The notes beneath the pieces are model-generated. The model was not told the DNA's origin and searched no databases. It worked only from the letters and a program-made list of their open reading frames with translations. Positions 23,209-34,100 of a DNA stretch of 41,714 nt are shown in pieces. Origin of the DNA: Ectocarpus siliculosus (Eukaryota > Sar > Phaeophyceae > Ectocarpales > Ectocarpaceae). The translations under genes were made by a program, and so were the position numbers. The first letter of the stretch is position 1, and every line of letters begins with the position of its first letter. The DNA lies in the NCBI GenBank assembly GCA_000310025.1, contig FN649740.1:2028277-2069990 (forward strand), read 5' to 3'.

Positions 23209-23452
23209 CCGTAGGTGACACAAGATACCACCCCCCCTCTGGATCGATTTCCAAAGCTCTGTTTCTCCACAGCCTAAGTATGTACCGCTGCCGGTAGTGG
23301 CGGTGCCGCAGATGACGGCCTTGGAGCCGTCTCGTCGAGAGCTTTCCGGAAACGTATCGTGTATGTATACATCCTCTTCGTCGTGGAATACTACTACTAC
23401 TGTATTCGAGCTTTGAAAATGCAGAGGGTGTGGTGCCTTGCGTCACCTGCGG
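23209..23452. repeat. MITE-like element, second copy
   Basis: The left end CCGTAGGTGACACAAG-ATACCAC is matched by the inverse of the right end (CCGCAGGTGACGCAAG-GCACCAC when reverse-complemented). The dinucleotide TA sits outside both ends, compatible with a TA target duplication. Interior words (CTCGTCGAGAGCTTTCC, CTCTTCGTCGTGGA, GAGCTTTGAAA) match the 12279-12494 element in the same orientation. Confidence 0.7.
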
Positions 23453-23769
23453 TAATTTATTGGATGCTATAATATTCGATTTCTGCACCAGAATCGCACC
23501 AACCTAAACCCTTGCGTGAGATTGCGAGCTGAAGCAGCTCCGGGCTCATTCTTGAGCGGTAACTGATACTGCAGTTGGCACTTTCGATCCCGGGAGGGTA
23601 TAATCTTGTTGGGGAGCCCTGGGGTGCCCATAAAACGGGGAAAAGACACCTACTTGATAATGTAGTCTCGTGCAGCAATATTGAGCAAAATTCAAAGAAA
23701 ATGTTTTTTAACCTAGTTTGGAGTGCCTCCCCCCCTTTCCAGGCCCTCTGAGGGTACCTCGGTGTGAGG

Positions 23770-24150
23770 GATATTTGTTATGGGCATCGTTGGGGCGCCA
23801 CGGCCGTCGCACACATAAATGTCCTGCAATTTTTCAACTGGCTTGGGCCGTCCAAACCCCGACGTGTACGTACGTAGTACTTCGTATGCACTTTGGATTT
23901 ACGGAATTATTATGCTAATTTCAAGACATGTCGCACACACAAATGTCCTGCAATTTTTCAACTTGTTGGGCCGACCAAACCCCGATATGTACGTTATATA
24001 TGCACTTCGGATTTACCACATAATTGTCCACCTCCTTCTCACAGCTGCAGCACCTCATACCACCTCAAACAAAAAAAATCCTGGAGGACCAGCACGGGTG
24101 CCCGAGGCAAGCTGCGATACAATTTGTTATGGGCATCCTTGGGGCGCCAC
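23770..24150 (+). repeat. Nested direct repeats, ~120-bp spacing
   Basis: A ~87-bp unit beginning GTCGCACACA-AAATGTCCTG and ending in a GGATTTAC word occurs at 23806-23894 and 23929-24016 with few differences. Outside this pair, TTGTTATGGGCATC-TTGGGGCGCCAC occurs at about 23776 and again at about 24125. The pattern looks like a locally duplicated non-coding repeat; no ORF or inverted ends were found. Confidence 0.7.
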
Positions 24151-24987
24151 TTCTTTTCCGTTTTTCACCGCCGTGGTGCATCCGTATGATAGGAATGAGT
24201 CAAACTGTGTTATTTTGCGGTACGTTCGAAAAATGCATTTCACCCAACCAAGCATTTGCGAGACACTCTTGACCTGACACATTGGGTGCGAGTGTGGCCG
24301 TGGTTCTGGGTGCGCCGAGTGCCCACATCTGTGCGATTGTTTTTTGTCATTCTGCCACCTTTTGTCGTGATCTCATTGTTTCGCCGCGTTTTCCAGTTCG
24401 CGGCCGACACCTACCTGCATAGGCGGTGTGTCGTGTATGCTTTGCTACGCATGGTCGCTGCTGTGGTGACATTCAGTATCGCACCTATCGGGGTCATCTA
24501 ACCGGGAGTACATGTACGAAAGCAGCGCAGGACGAGAAAAGTGGCTGTGTTATGCTTCTTCAGTTATCGCGCAGGGGGTGCGTTGGAAACGCTGGAACGA
24601 AAACAGTTGCTAGTTTCCCGCACTGGGGTCAACGTTGTCGCGGGATACGGGAGGTGCGACAAAAAACACAAGAAAAAACACAAGAAAGAAAAACCTCAGG
24701 CCCGTTGTCATGGCAATCTGATACTATTGCCAAGACGGATTGATTTGGGGACTGCAAGAGCCGATATACGAGTTCCCATACCGCCGAGAATCACCGCAGC
24801 TACAATACATCATCTGTATCCGGCTGCAAGATCTCCGGTGAAATTTTGAACGGAGCAGCACACCAAGAAAATCTTGCCCGAACCGTTGTCCGTACTCGGA
24901 AGCATTTTGTGAAGGACAACACGTTGCCGATCAAGGAGGAGAAATAGACTGTCACGACGCGCAGCCGCCTGTCGTGGCCAGCTAAAT
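24151..24987. other. Stretch before MoaD, nothing firm
   Basis: No supported exon. It contains an A-rich purine tract at about 24658-24695. The MoaD promoter, and possibly a first exon, would lie here. Confidence 0.35.
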
Positions 24988-25308
24988 ATGCTCTTTCACG
25001 TCGAGCTTAAAAGTGGTGTTCCATGTTTGCCCCGCGTGAAATCGTCACCCGCACAACAGGTGAAAGTCCTCTTCTTCGCGTCATGCCGAGAGATGGCGGG
25101 GACCAAGGAGACCTCCCTCGAGCTGCCCGGAGACAGCTCTTCGATCGCCCAGCTCAGGGAGCACATCGTTGAGAAGCTGCCGGGCCTCCAGCCGGTGGCC
25201 GCCACGGTGACTCTGGCCCTGAACCAGGAGTACCTAGACCCCGAACAAGACGCCACCCTCAAGGAAGGCGACGAGGTAGCCTTCATACCGCCCATCAGCG
25301 GAGGGTGA
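24988..25308 (+). CDS. MOCS2A: Molybdopterin synthase small subunit (MoaD/MOCS2A)
   Basis: The frame from the ATG at 24988 to the TGA at 25306-25308 gives 106 aa. From residue ~25 it is a complete MoaD ubiquitin-like fold: VKVLFFASCREMAGTKE, LREHIVEKLPGL, VTLALNQEYLDPEQDATLKE, then GDEVAFIPPISGG ending exactly at the diagnostic Gly-Gly. In molybdopterin synthase this terminal Gly is thiocarboxylated and inserted into the MoaE active site to supply sulfur for the dithiolene. The family is usually ~80-90 aa, so the first ~25 residues are an extension. A CAG acceptor directly before GTGAAAGTCC (25062) offers an alternative in which an unseen upstream exon supplies the start. The usual partner MoaE/MOCS2B, which in animals shares the MOCS2 transcript, was not found downstream. 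Confidence 0.9.
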   Translation: MLFHVELKSGVPCLPRVKSSPAQQVKVLFFASCREMAGTKETSLELPGDSSSIAQLREHIVEKLPGLQPVAATVTLALNQEYLDPEQDATLKEGDEVAFIPPISGG

Positions 25309-27191
25309 GCTTGCCTTCTTCCCGCCCATCGGCTCTTCCTTAGTAGAACGCGGAGGCACCGTGTAGATCGCGTTGGTAGCGCTCTTGGTTCGAAGGGGCG
25401 TTCGCGAGCCTGCGGTGGGGGGGGAAAGAGATCAGCGAGGGGGATACATGTTCGATTGTCCTTGTAGACACCTGCCAGAACTAGAAGTGCTGTCCACGCT
25501 CGCAATAGTACTGCGAAATCCTTGCCACACCGCCGTAAAACAGGTTTTTGTTCCGGCTGCTGTTTTAGCACGGGAACGCCGGGGGTGGTTCAAAGCGATT
25601 CTCGGTGGCGGATCTGATACCACCCCGTCGTTATTGGCGAGGGGTGGAAGTTTTTAACACATCTGTCTCATACGACTGTAATTAGAACATCGGCGATTCT
25701 TGTGTTCGGCTTGGTGTAGCGATGGTTGGTGTGCAACTCTTCTCGATGATGGTGGTGAGTTTTTTGTTCGTGTGCTGTAAAAACAGGTTTGTCTGCTCCT
25801 TGAATTTTGGTTGGCCGATGGAGATGAGGTTCTAGCTCATTAATGTGGCGAGCGGATATTTTTGCGCGTTTCCCGCTGTCGGTGTGCGTATGTGTTGATT
25901 CAGGCGCTCATTCATGTTTTGTTGTTGTGAGATAAACGGGGTTTCGGAATAGTGTATACGTCATTGCACGAGTTTCGTGTGTGATTTCAGTCATGTAAGT
26001 ACTGGGTGGGACTTATTGCTGCTGCTAGAGACGTATTGGGAGGCAGACAGGATGTGGCTAATCGTTGGTAGGATTTTGCCTTTTTGCAGGCGCAAGGGCT
26101 GACCTCGTGAGCGAAATTCCTGTCGGCTGCTATGCTTTAGCCCCGCTGCTGCTCTTCCTCGTGCACCCAGCAAATATTGCGGCAATCAAACGGAAGAGAT
26201 GTGTTCGAGCAAGATTGCATGTATTTTCCATTTTGACTCCTTGGGCTATGCATGTTGGCCAGTCCTTTGCATCATAGCAGCACTCAAGCAGTATCGGAGC
26301 TTGGCATGTCCGCGACAGAAACGCATTAAGTTTTGTGAAGCAGTAAAGTTTTTTAAGCCCACCACGACACGGAGTTGGAGAAAACGCGCGGTTTCGGGTC
26401 ATCATCACGACACACGAAAACTGCGAAGGTGACAAGCTGCTGCCCGCATGACGGCGAACCCAATACAAAGCTTGATGGTTACGCGTGGGTCAGCTACGCC
26501 GCGCGGATGTTAGCGGCACTAGCGCGGGCAACTCGTCACAAAGTGCGTGTGAAGCCCGCGAAAGTTAAGCCTAACCTAATTTTACCTTCGAGGTTCCCGA
26601 GTCGCGTTAAGATGCGCTCTCAGCACCCGCGGTTGGGGGGAGCCTTCGGATATCATCTTGTTGTTTTCGCCCGTCCACATGGCGTCTTGACAAGACCACG
26701 CGGTCTTTTGGCTCGCGAACAATCACGTAGAGAACTCCCAGCGTCTAGTCTACCATAGGTTACAAGTCCTCCCAGTTTGAGCATGCTTCGCGAAAAGTAG
26801 GGGGGTGGGCACAGGGCGTGCACGCACGCACCATTTCTATGTACAAAATCTACAAACCACACAAACTGCCGAGTAGTCGTTCATACAGCTTCCGTCCACG
26901 GCCCTCTTCCTTTGACGCCCAAACATCCACGTCGCTGAGAGCGGTTCGTAAAGAACGTCTGGGACGGAGTCAACAAACCCAGAGTGCTCGCTCTCGACGG
27001 CCTTGTGGCTGCTCCTACCTCCAGCAGCGGTTGCGGAACATGCCACGTCTTTACATTTCATTATATGGCCGTACAAGCCTTCGAAGCCACGTTGTGCTCT
27101 GGGTACGTGCAAGACGCTCGTGCTCCAGGCTAGCAGGAGCGGTCTGTCGACCCAACACAAACGACACAAATGAACAGCCACCACGCCATAA
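25309..27191. other. Intergenic between convergent MoaD and SDR
   Basis: No exon supported. GT/TTTTG-rich sequence after 25650 fits a long 3' UTR or intergenic DNA. I looked for a MoaE-like exon on both strands and recognised none. Confidence 0.4.
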
Positions 27192-30100
27192 TCATGCATA
27201 GCTGAAGCCGCTGAGCTCTTCCAGCACCCTCCACAGCCGCCGGCACGCCTCGTCGTCTTCCGCCGGTGGGGGCGGGGTGGTCACCCTGCGGCTGACGTAG
27301 TACTCGCCGGAGCTGTCGGTCACATCGTCACTCGTCGCCAGATAGAACTGGTCGTTCGCGCTGGAACGACGTGGTAAGTCACGCGAGCGAAAGTAGACAA
27401 GAGCGGAGGCAGGTAGAAGCATATGGAGGGAGGGAGAGAGAGAAGAGAGAGAGAGGGGGGGGGGGGGGGGAGAGAGAGAGAGGAGGGAGAGAGAGAGACA
27501 GAGAGAGAGCATTAGAGGCTGTACCGAAGATACCCGCGGGTGAAATGGATTGTTCTCCGTACCAACCACGGTACGGGATTCCCGGCAATAGCAGGTTTAG
27601 TGTTCGTTGTACGGGATGCCCAACACCCCCCCCCCCCCTCCCGTCTGGTCTGCACAAGGGAAAACAAGAGCATCGCCCTCAACAGATGTTGGCGAGGGTA
27701 TTACTCTCTATTGAAATGTCATACCTATCCACAGAAGACATTTCTCAATGCAGGACGTCTCTTACGAGAAAACCGTTCACCTCTTCACAGGGATGCCGCC
27801 CATTCCCCACCCAGCCCTCAACATCTTGGTGTTTACGGTGCCGGGGTCGAGCGAGTTGCACGTGATTCCCTTCGGTGCTCTCCGGGCGAGCTCCGCGTTA
27901 AACATGATGTCCAGCAGCTTCGACAGAGAGTAGGAGGCGTGGTCGCTGTAGCCGCCCTTTTCGAACTGCGGGGTCCCACGGGGTGTACGCAAACCGCACG
28001 CGGTTTGTCGTCGGATTAGTCACGAACCACTACTTTTCGACGCGATTCCTATTCTGCATGTACACAGCACGCACAGAAGGTGGCAAGCGCTACCAAACAG
28101 TGGTCGTGGTGGTGCTTGTGGTGATACACAGTGAACTAAAACCGGGGCAACGCGGACTGTAACACGGGCGACAGGGCTAAGAGCTGCTACGCCGCATATC
28201 ACATCGAGCGGCCCACATCTCCGGTCCCGGCGTTGTCGTGAACGTTGGCTCGGGTTCGAAAGAGATAGCAAGCGGGGCTCAAGCGAAGTGACGGGATCGA
28301 ACGGAACAAGCCAACCGCGTGAGCATCTGCCAATCAAAAACCAAGCCTAACGTACGTGAAATGAGGGCATCGTCCTCGACGAGCGTTGGCGAGATTGTTC
28401 CCTTATGCAGGAGGTCTCCGCACATACCCTTATGCTATGCGCGTACACCCGCCCCCCCCCAAGGATCGAGTCTGAAACATCCGATCTCTTCGATCTCCAA
28501 GATTCCCCTGCCAACCATTCCGCCCAGGTTTTGCTCAAAGGCCATGTGAGCTGGCCGCAATGCGGTTGGTCTCCCCACCTGAAGATTGTCGAAGTCCAGC
28601 GAGTAGGAAGCGGACAGGCTCGCCACGTTCACTACGCGACCGCCGCCGGGTGCCTTGGCGAGTAAGTCCAGCAGACGGCCGGTGATGACGTACGGTGCGA
28701 GCACGTTCACTGGGCGAACGGGGAGGGGACGGTGTTTTGACAATAAACAACAGGAGAGTGGGACCTTCAAAACCACGCGGTGGGATAAAACGGAAAGTCA
28801 CAGAGAGATTTCACTTATAGTGGCGCGGGAAGAGGTGTGCAGATTGTAGCCAGGGAGATACGACTATCGAAGATGAGGGTAGGGACGTTTGGGGAGGTTC
28901 TCAATCCGGAAATTTAGAAATGTATTCGCACAGGGTTGAAATAAACACAAGGGGCATATGCGCTAATGGTAGCACCGGCTCGGTACGTCGGCGCGTTCAA
29001 TCTTGCCATGGACACACACTTGCCCCGGGGGACGCAATCCTTTACCTGCAAAGGTGTACTCCAGTCCGTCGTCGCTATGCCGAAAGTCAGCCTCGAAAAC
29101 TCCTGTCCGAGCGAGAGAGCGTGTGAACGATGAACACAACGCAATGAGGCGAAAAAGGTGGGGGGAGCAACACGTAGAGTGCAGTTCCGTTTAGTGGAAG
29201 AGGTTGAGTACGATGCCGCAAAAACAACACGGGGCCTTGTGAATAAAGAGTGATTGGAGGTGGGTGTTCCATCGGCAAGCTCGAAATCGCCACCTCTACG
29301 ACACCCGTCCTGCCGTACTAGGTATAAGTTACATGTAGCTTACCAGGTTCGCTCCAGTGGACAAGTGCGACCTTCCAAGCTGTACAACTGTAGATTATAT
29401 ACCTCCTCTTACCTGCGTTGTTGAGGAGGCAGTCTAGCCTGTCCGTCAGACGCAGAACCTCATCGCACAGGTGGTTCGCCCCTCGCAGCGAGCTCAAGTC
29501 GGCCACGATCCCCTCCACCTTCCCCTTTCCTCCTCCAACGTGCTCGACGGCTTCCCTTACGGCGGATTCTCGCCTGCCGTGGACCAGCACCGTCGCGCCT
29601 TCCTCGGCGAGGCGCGAGGCCGTGTGCCTGCGATTTTGCGTAACCCGGGCAGAACGCAGCAAGAGACCGAATTGACACGCTGCATATACTGCTACTGCCC
29701 TACCACAACAGTTGCTTGTGGTAGGCGTCCGCACTTGTAGGTTTAGCTGAGGCAACGTAGGATTCTTCGTTCCTAGAAGGTTAGTTATTATTATTATAAA
29801 GGCTATAGGGGATACATTTCTTAACTATCAAGTTCTTACGTGCGGGCGCTAATGGTACTGCTGTACCTTGGAACTGCTGCTCTTGTCGGGGAGCACCCGC
29901 ACGCATTATACAGGGTCTCCACAAAACAAATTGGTTGGTTTCTCCCACATCGGACAGAAGTTGGTATTCGTAGGGCTAGACGCGAAGCGAAGCTCGCATG
30001 CCGTGCACACAAACGCAACGCGCTTGCTTCTCCCTCGTCAATTTCACGGATCTTAATTTTTCCATAAATGTACATCGGAAGCTACACTGCTGCTGCCCCA

Positions 30101-30279
30101 AAGGGTCCGCTGGTGTGAATCATGCGGCATCATGCTTTGTAGAGCTGTAGAGCCCCCGCTTGCGAAAGTCAGAACGGAAACATCGTTCATGTGGGACCGC
30201 AACCTGGTCTTGCACAATCACTCACTTCCCGATGCCATCAGTCGACCCCGTCACCAGATAAACCTTGTCGGCCAGTCTC
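27192..30279 (-). CDS. Short-chain dehydrogenase, retinol dehydrogenase/WWOX type (5' exon missing)
   Basis: Six exons, in transcript order 30279-30226, 29627-29413, 29102-29046, 28709-28579, 27965-27781 and 27360-27192 (TGA), join in frame on GT-AG borders to ~270 aa. Classical SDR motifs are all present: the cofactor loop KVYLVTGSTDGIGKHTAS (TGxxxGxG), the NADP-favouring HGRR after strand 2, VADLSS, the structural LLNNAG, VNVLAPYVITGRLL, the catalytic Ser region VVNVASLSASYS, the catalytic YSLSK, and NSLDPGTVNTKM. The tail (DQFYLATSDDVTDSSGEYY) matches the retinol dehydrogenase/WWOX/protochlorophyllide-reductase-like branch. It likely oxidises or reduces a lipid-type alcohol or ketone with NADP(H); the substrate is unknown. 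The first seen exon starts in phase 2 at CAG|GAGACTGG, so a short upstream exon with the ATG is missing. I could not place it in 30280-31150. Confidence 0.9.
27424..27509 (+). repeat. GA/G-rich low-complexity tract
   Basis: (GA)n, G-run and (GA)n stretches in succession, inside the last intron of the SDR gene (27361-27780). Confidence 0.9.
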
Positions 30280-31152
30280 CTGCGTTGGGGGGAAACGCGT
30301 ACATACAAATCCGCCGAACCGAACCAAGGCAAGGACGTCGAAGAAGGGGCGCCATCGTCATGTGTCACTTCTTTGCACACTGGGGAGATCCGCTGTCATC
30401 ACATTTCACACTTCATCATGTGTGTGGCAGCCTTGGTTCTCGCTACGATTGGTGCGCCTTCCCATCTGCTACTAGCACCCCTTCAGCACTACCTTCACGC
30501 CCACCCCATCCTCTCGCTCCTTGCTACTTTCCCTCAGACTAAACGGAAGCATGCACAGACGACCCAACTCGGCAGTGATTGTTGCGCTTACCCAGTGACA
30601 GCGGCGGACATTTTTGTTGTTCGTCCGACATCGAGCGAGGACAATGATCTCCTCGTACATAAGAACGCGCTGCACAAGGTTGGACACACCAACACGAAAG
30701 ACAGCATGCGGCCCTTCGATGATGGCATGTTATGTCGCGACTATGTCCTCTGTTCTCTGTCCTGGGAACAACAACACAACAAATTATATGTCACATAGCC
30801 TTTGCAACAAAGAAATCATCCCGCATATATGGGGGGCGCGCAGAAAACAATAACCAATTAAGGGGGGGGGGTGCTGCCACCGGTGCCACTGGCCGGCAGC
30901 CGCGAACACGGAACACACAACACATGGCTGCGACTGCTGTCGCCACACCAACTGTGTGCTGTGCTGTGTGTGCGCATAGTGCATTGCCTGCACACACCTT
31001 TCCTCCGTCGGAATTTTTTGTGCCTAATTTTGAGTAGGCACTGGCGGAGGAGGTGCTCTGTGTTGAGACGAGAGCTCGGGATTAAAATTGGCTTCTCATT
31101 AGTTAGAGCAGCAAACCGACCAGCAGCAGCATATCTACAGCAGTAGGAAGTC
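30280..31152. promoter_or_regulatory. Shared upstream region of divergent SDR and Sec14-like genes
   Basis: The SDR gene reads leftward and the Sec14-like gene rightward from this ~870-bp interval, which must hold the missing SDR first exon and the start region of the Sec14-like gene. It contains a G9 run at 30862-30870. A dispersed-motif copy TACAGCAGTA ends seven bases before the Sec14-like ATG. No core promoter element can be assigned with confidence. Confidence 0.4.
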
Positions 31153-34100
31153 ATGGCGGCTCCACCTAGAGACGATGGCGGCAATCAAGAGTCCGCTGCA
31201 GACAAAGATCTGAGGGCAGCCGAACTGAGCTTAGGGATCAGCCGGCACCTAGCGCGCGCCGATGTGGCCGAGTTTAGTAGCGGCAGCAGTAGCGGCAGCA
31301 GTAGCGGCGGGAGCGACTACAGCAGCGACAGCTTAGACACAACGTCGTTGTCAACGGCAGCAACGGCGCAGGAGAACCAACGTGCAGCGGCAGCGAAAGA
31401 AAAAGAAGCAGCAGCGCCTCCACCTCCACCAGGTATGTCCCATGCCTGAGCAGGAGGTTCGTTTGTCGCAATGCTCTTGAGGCCTGTAGTACATGTTCGA
31501 CTTCCCAGCAGCAACCTCTGTCTGGACGCTGGTGTGATTGTGTAGACACAACCGCCCGCTTGCTCCCGCCAAAGAATGCCGCTCCAGAAACCATCCTGTG
31601 GGAGCTAATGTGCTGCCGTTGCGCGAGGATCAGTCGAAGCCCAGGTAGGTCGTACAACTCTTCGAGTCTATCGCGAATATACGCTGAACCTTCCTGCAAA
31701 TAAGCATAATCTGCAAGAGGAGAAAATCGCAAACTACCGTGCTGTAAAGGTTGCGGTAAATAAGGCACCTTTCTCGCGTTCCTCTCCCGCCGTGTGGTTG
31801 TTGGAACCGGAGAAAAGAGGCAAGAGAAAATTCTCGTGTGGTTTATTGTCGTGCAAACCTATTCATACGCTGATGTGAGCGTGTGGCCAACCTCTTCTTC
31901 CCCCTTTCCTTGTTTCCAGAGACCCGCCTCTCATGTACTTTACGTTTTTTATCGCGCCGGGCTTCCGAACTTCCCTCCGATCCGAGGCCTGAGGAAGAAC
32001 GCACAACTCTATCTGCATCTCCGGCACGTTGCCATCTCCACAGCCCCAGCAGACAAGATACACGTGCCTTCACCCACCCTACACATGAACCGGCAACTAG
32101 AGATATATACCACATTCCACTTTGCCAGACTACTATGGTCTTCGTCCCCATCGTTGTAGAGCAGAACCATCTCAACTTATTTTGGCAAACTGCATACATA
32201 CGTACTCCAAGCATACGTACGCACCAAGTTCCGTGATCTTCTCTACGAGGGTGCAACAAGATAACACATCCAAGAATCTAGCATCTCCATCTTCCCAGCT
32301 TTACGTATGGTCCGATGCACAAGATGGCCACCAAACTATCATGTAGAGCCTGTTGCCCACAGGGGAGATGTAGCTGTATGCTTCTTTGGGAATCGTATAA
32401 TAACACAGGCCGTGCTCCGCTAACGCTCTGAAGCTACAATAATTCTAGACCCTGATCTATGGATCTATGGATCTACGGATACAGATGGATTTGTTGTTCT
32501 TATAGCAAGAATTAATAGAAAGAAGATGAAGCGTTCGTTCCTTCTCGAGATAAAGAAACTATTGAGGTACGCCGTTAACCCCTTTGGGTCTAGGCTGGAC
32601 TGTCAGATTTTTTTTTTGCGCCAAAAAAAAAAAATGAGAGCGAGAGCGAGCGGGAGAGAGAGAAGTGCAGAGAAAGACACCAGTGTACTTCTGCACACGC
32701 AACAGCTATCTCCACCTGTAGGCCATGAGAGAAGCCGGCGACAGGGTGGTGGCCACAGATAGGGTCGTAGAAGGGTTGGTGGGTGGTCGCGCTGCGGTCA
32801 GTAGGGCAGGTTAGCTGTGTAGCCTTTGAAATGATCAGTCGTCTAGCTGCCTCAACTAGTCTATTTTCGGTATATTGTAAATGATCAGTCCAGAGAGGGC
32901 AAAATGATCAGTGAAGACCCATAGCTGGTATTTGTACTTCTGTACTTCTCTGTTCTCTGCCCCCCCCCGAAATGTGCCCTGCCAACTCTCTAGAGCTCCT
33001 GTGTTTTTCAAACAACAAGCACATCCACCAGCACACACCTGTACCTCGTGGTTTCCTAGGTTCGGGCGAGGGTGGTATGTGTGGCGCTACGAGTGTGGAT
33101 GTGTTGCTGATATGTTTTACTCGTCTACAGCAGTAGTAGTAGTGTTGTTGTAGCGTTCGTTGTAGCTGTTGACACAATGACTGCTGCTGGATCTTGGGAA
33201 CGATTTTCAAATTGTTGGGAACCACGATATCCTCGATATCTGGGCTTCGGCAGGGACTGCAATACCCCTCCCTTTTGCTGTCCTCTGCTCTTTGCAGCAG
33301 TGGCTTCCTACGTTCGGGCGAGTGTATGTGTGGTGCTGCGAAAGAACACATATGTATGTATGTATGTACTGTATGCACACACGCGTTCATTGACATGTGC
33401 ATATGTTGAGAGATTCATGATTTGGCATTGATTGGCCCCATTCCCATTCCCGAGACCTTGATATTACCCGCTGTCACTGAAGTCTCTTCATTGGTCAGCC
33501 GGTTAGCGCGGGTGCTAATAATCTAGACACACCTACCTATGGACTTGCCAATACACGGCGCGAAGGGCTGCAGGGCGGCAACTCCACGACTTGCCACTAC
33601 ACCAGCATTTGCAAATGATCAATCAATGATCAGTGAGAACGCCTGAAGACTCAAAAGGGTTAATACGAGGGGACGAGGGGTTCGGGAGTATCGAGCAACC
33701 AACAAACGGCGATGATTCGCTGAAAATCGACTCGCGATCGTCTGTCCTTTCGGCTCATCGCAAAAACATGTCCTCTGTAGCGATTCCCTCGAGCTGCGCG
33801 TGGTGGGCGTTTGCATCCATATCTTCCGCAGGAGGGGATAAGAGCAAGCGGAGCACCAGCAGCAGCGGCGGCGGCGGCGGCGGCGGCGGCGCGAGTGCAA
33901 GTTCGCTGCGGCGAGGAGAGTTCTTCGTAGAGCCGGAGTGGCAGCGAGCTGCGGGCAGATGGACGAGGTTCGAGGAAGGCCTCCTCAGGGAGATGAAGGC
34001 CGAGCTGCAAGGCGACCTCAGGGCGGCGCCGCCGTTTCCGGAGGTCGTCGGTACTAGACGCATGCTTCGATTTCTGAGGTGCGACGGGGTTAGAAAAATG

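Noticed and set aside
30472-30687. Candidate first exon of the SDR (minus strand, ending before GTAAGC)
   Set aside because: The donor leaves phase 0, whereas the next SDR exon needs phase 2, and its sequence does not resemble SDR N-termini.
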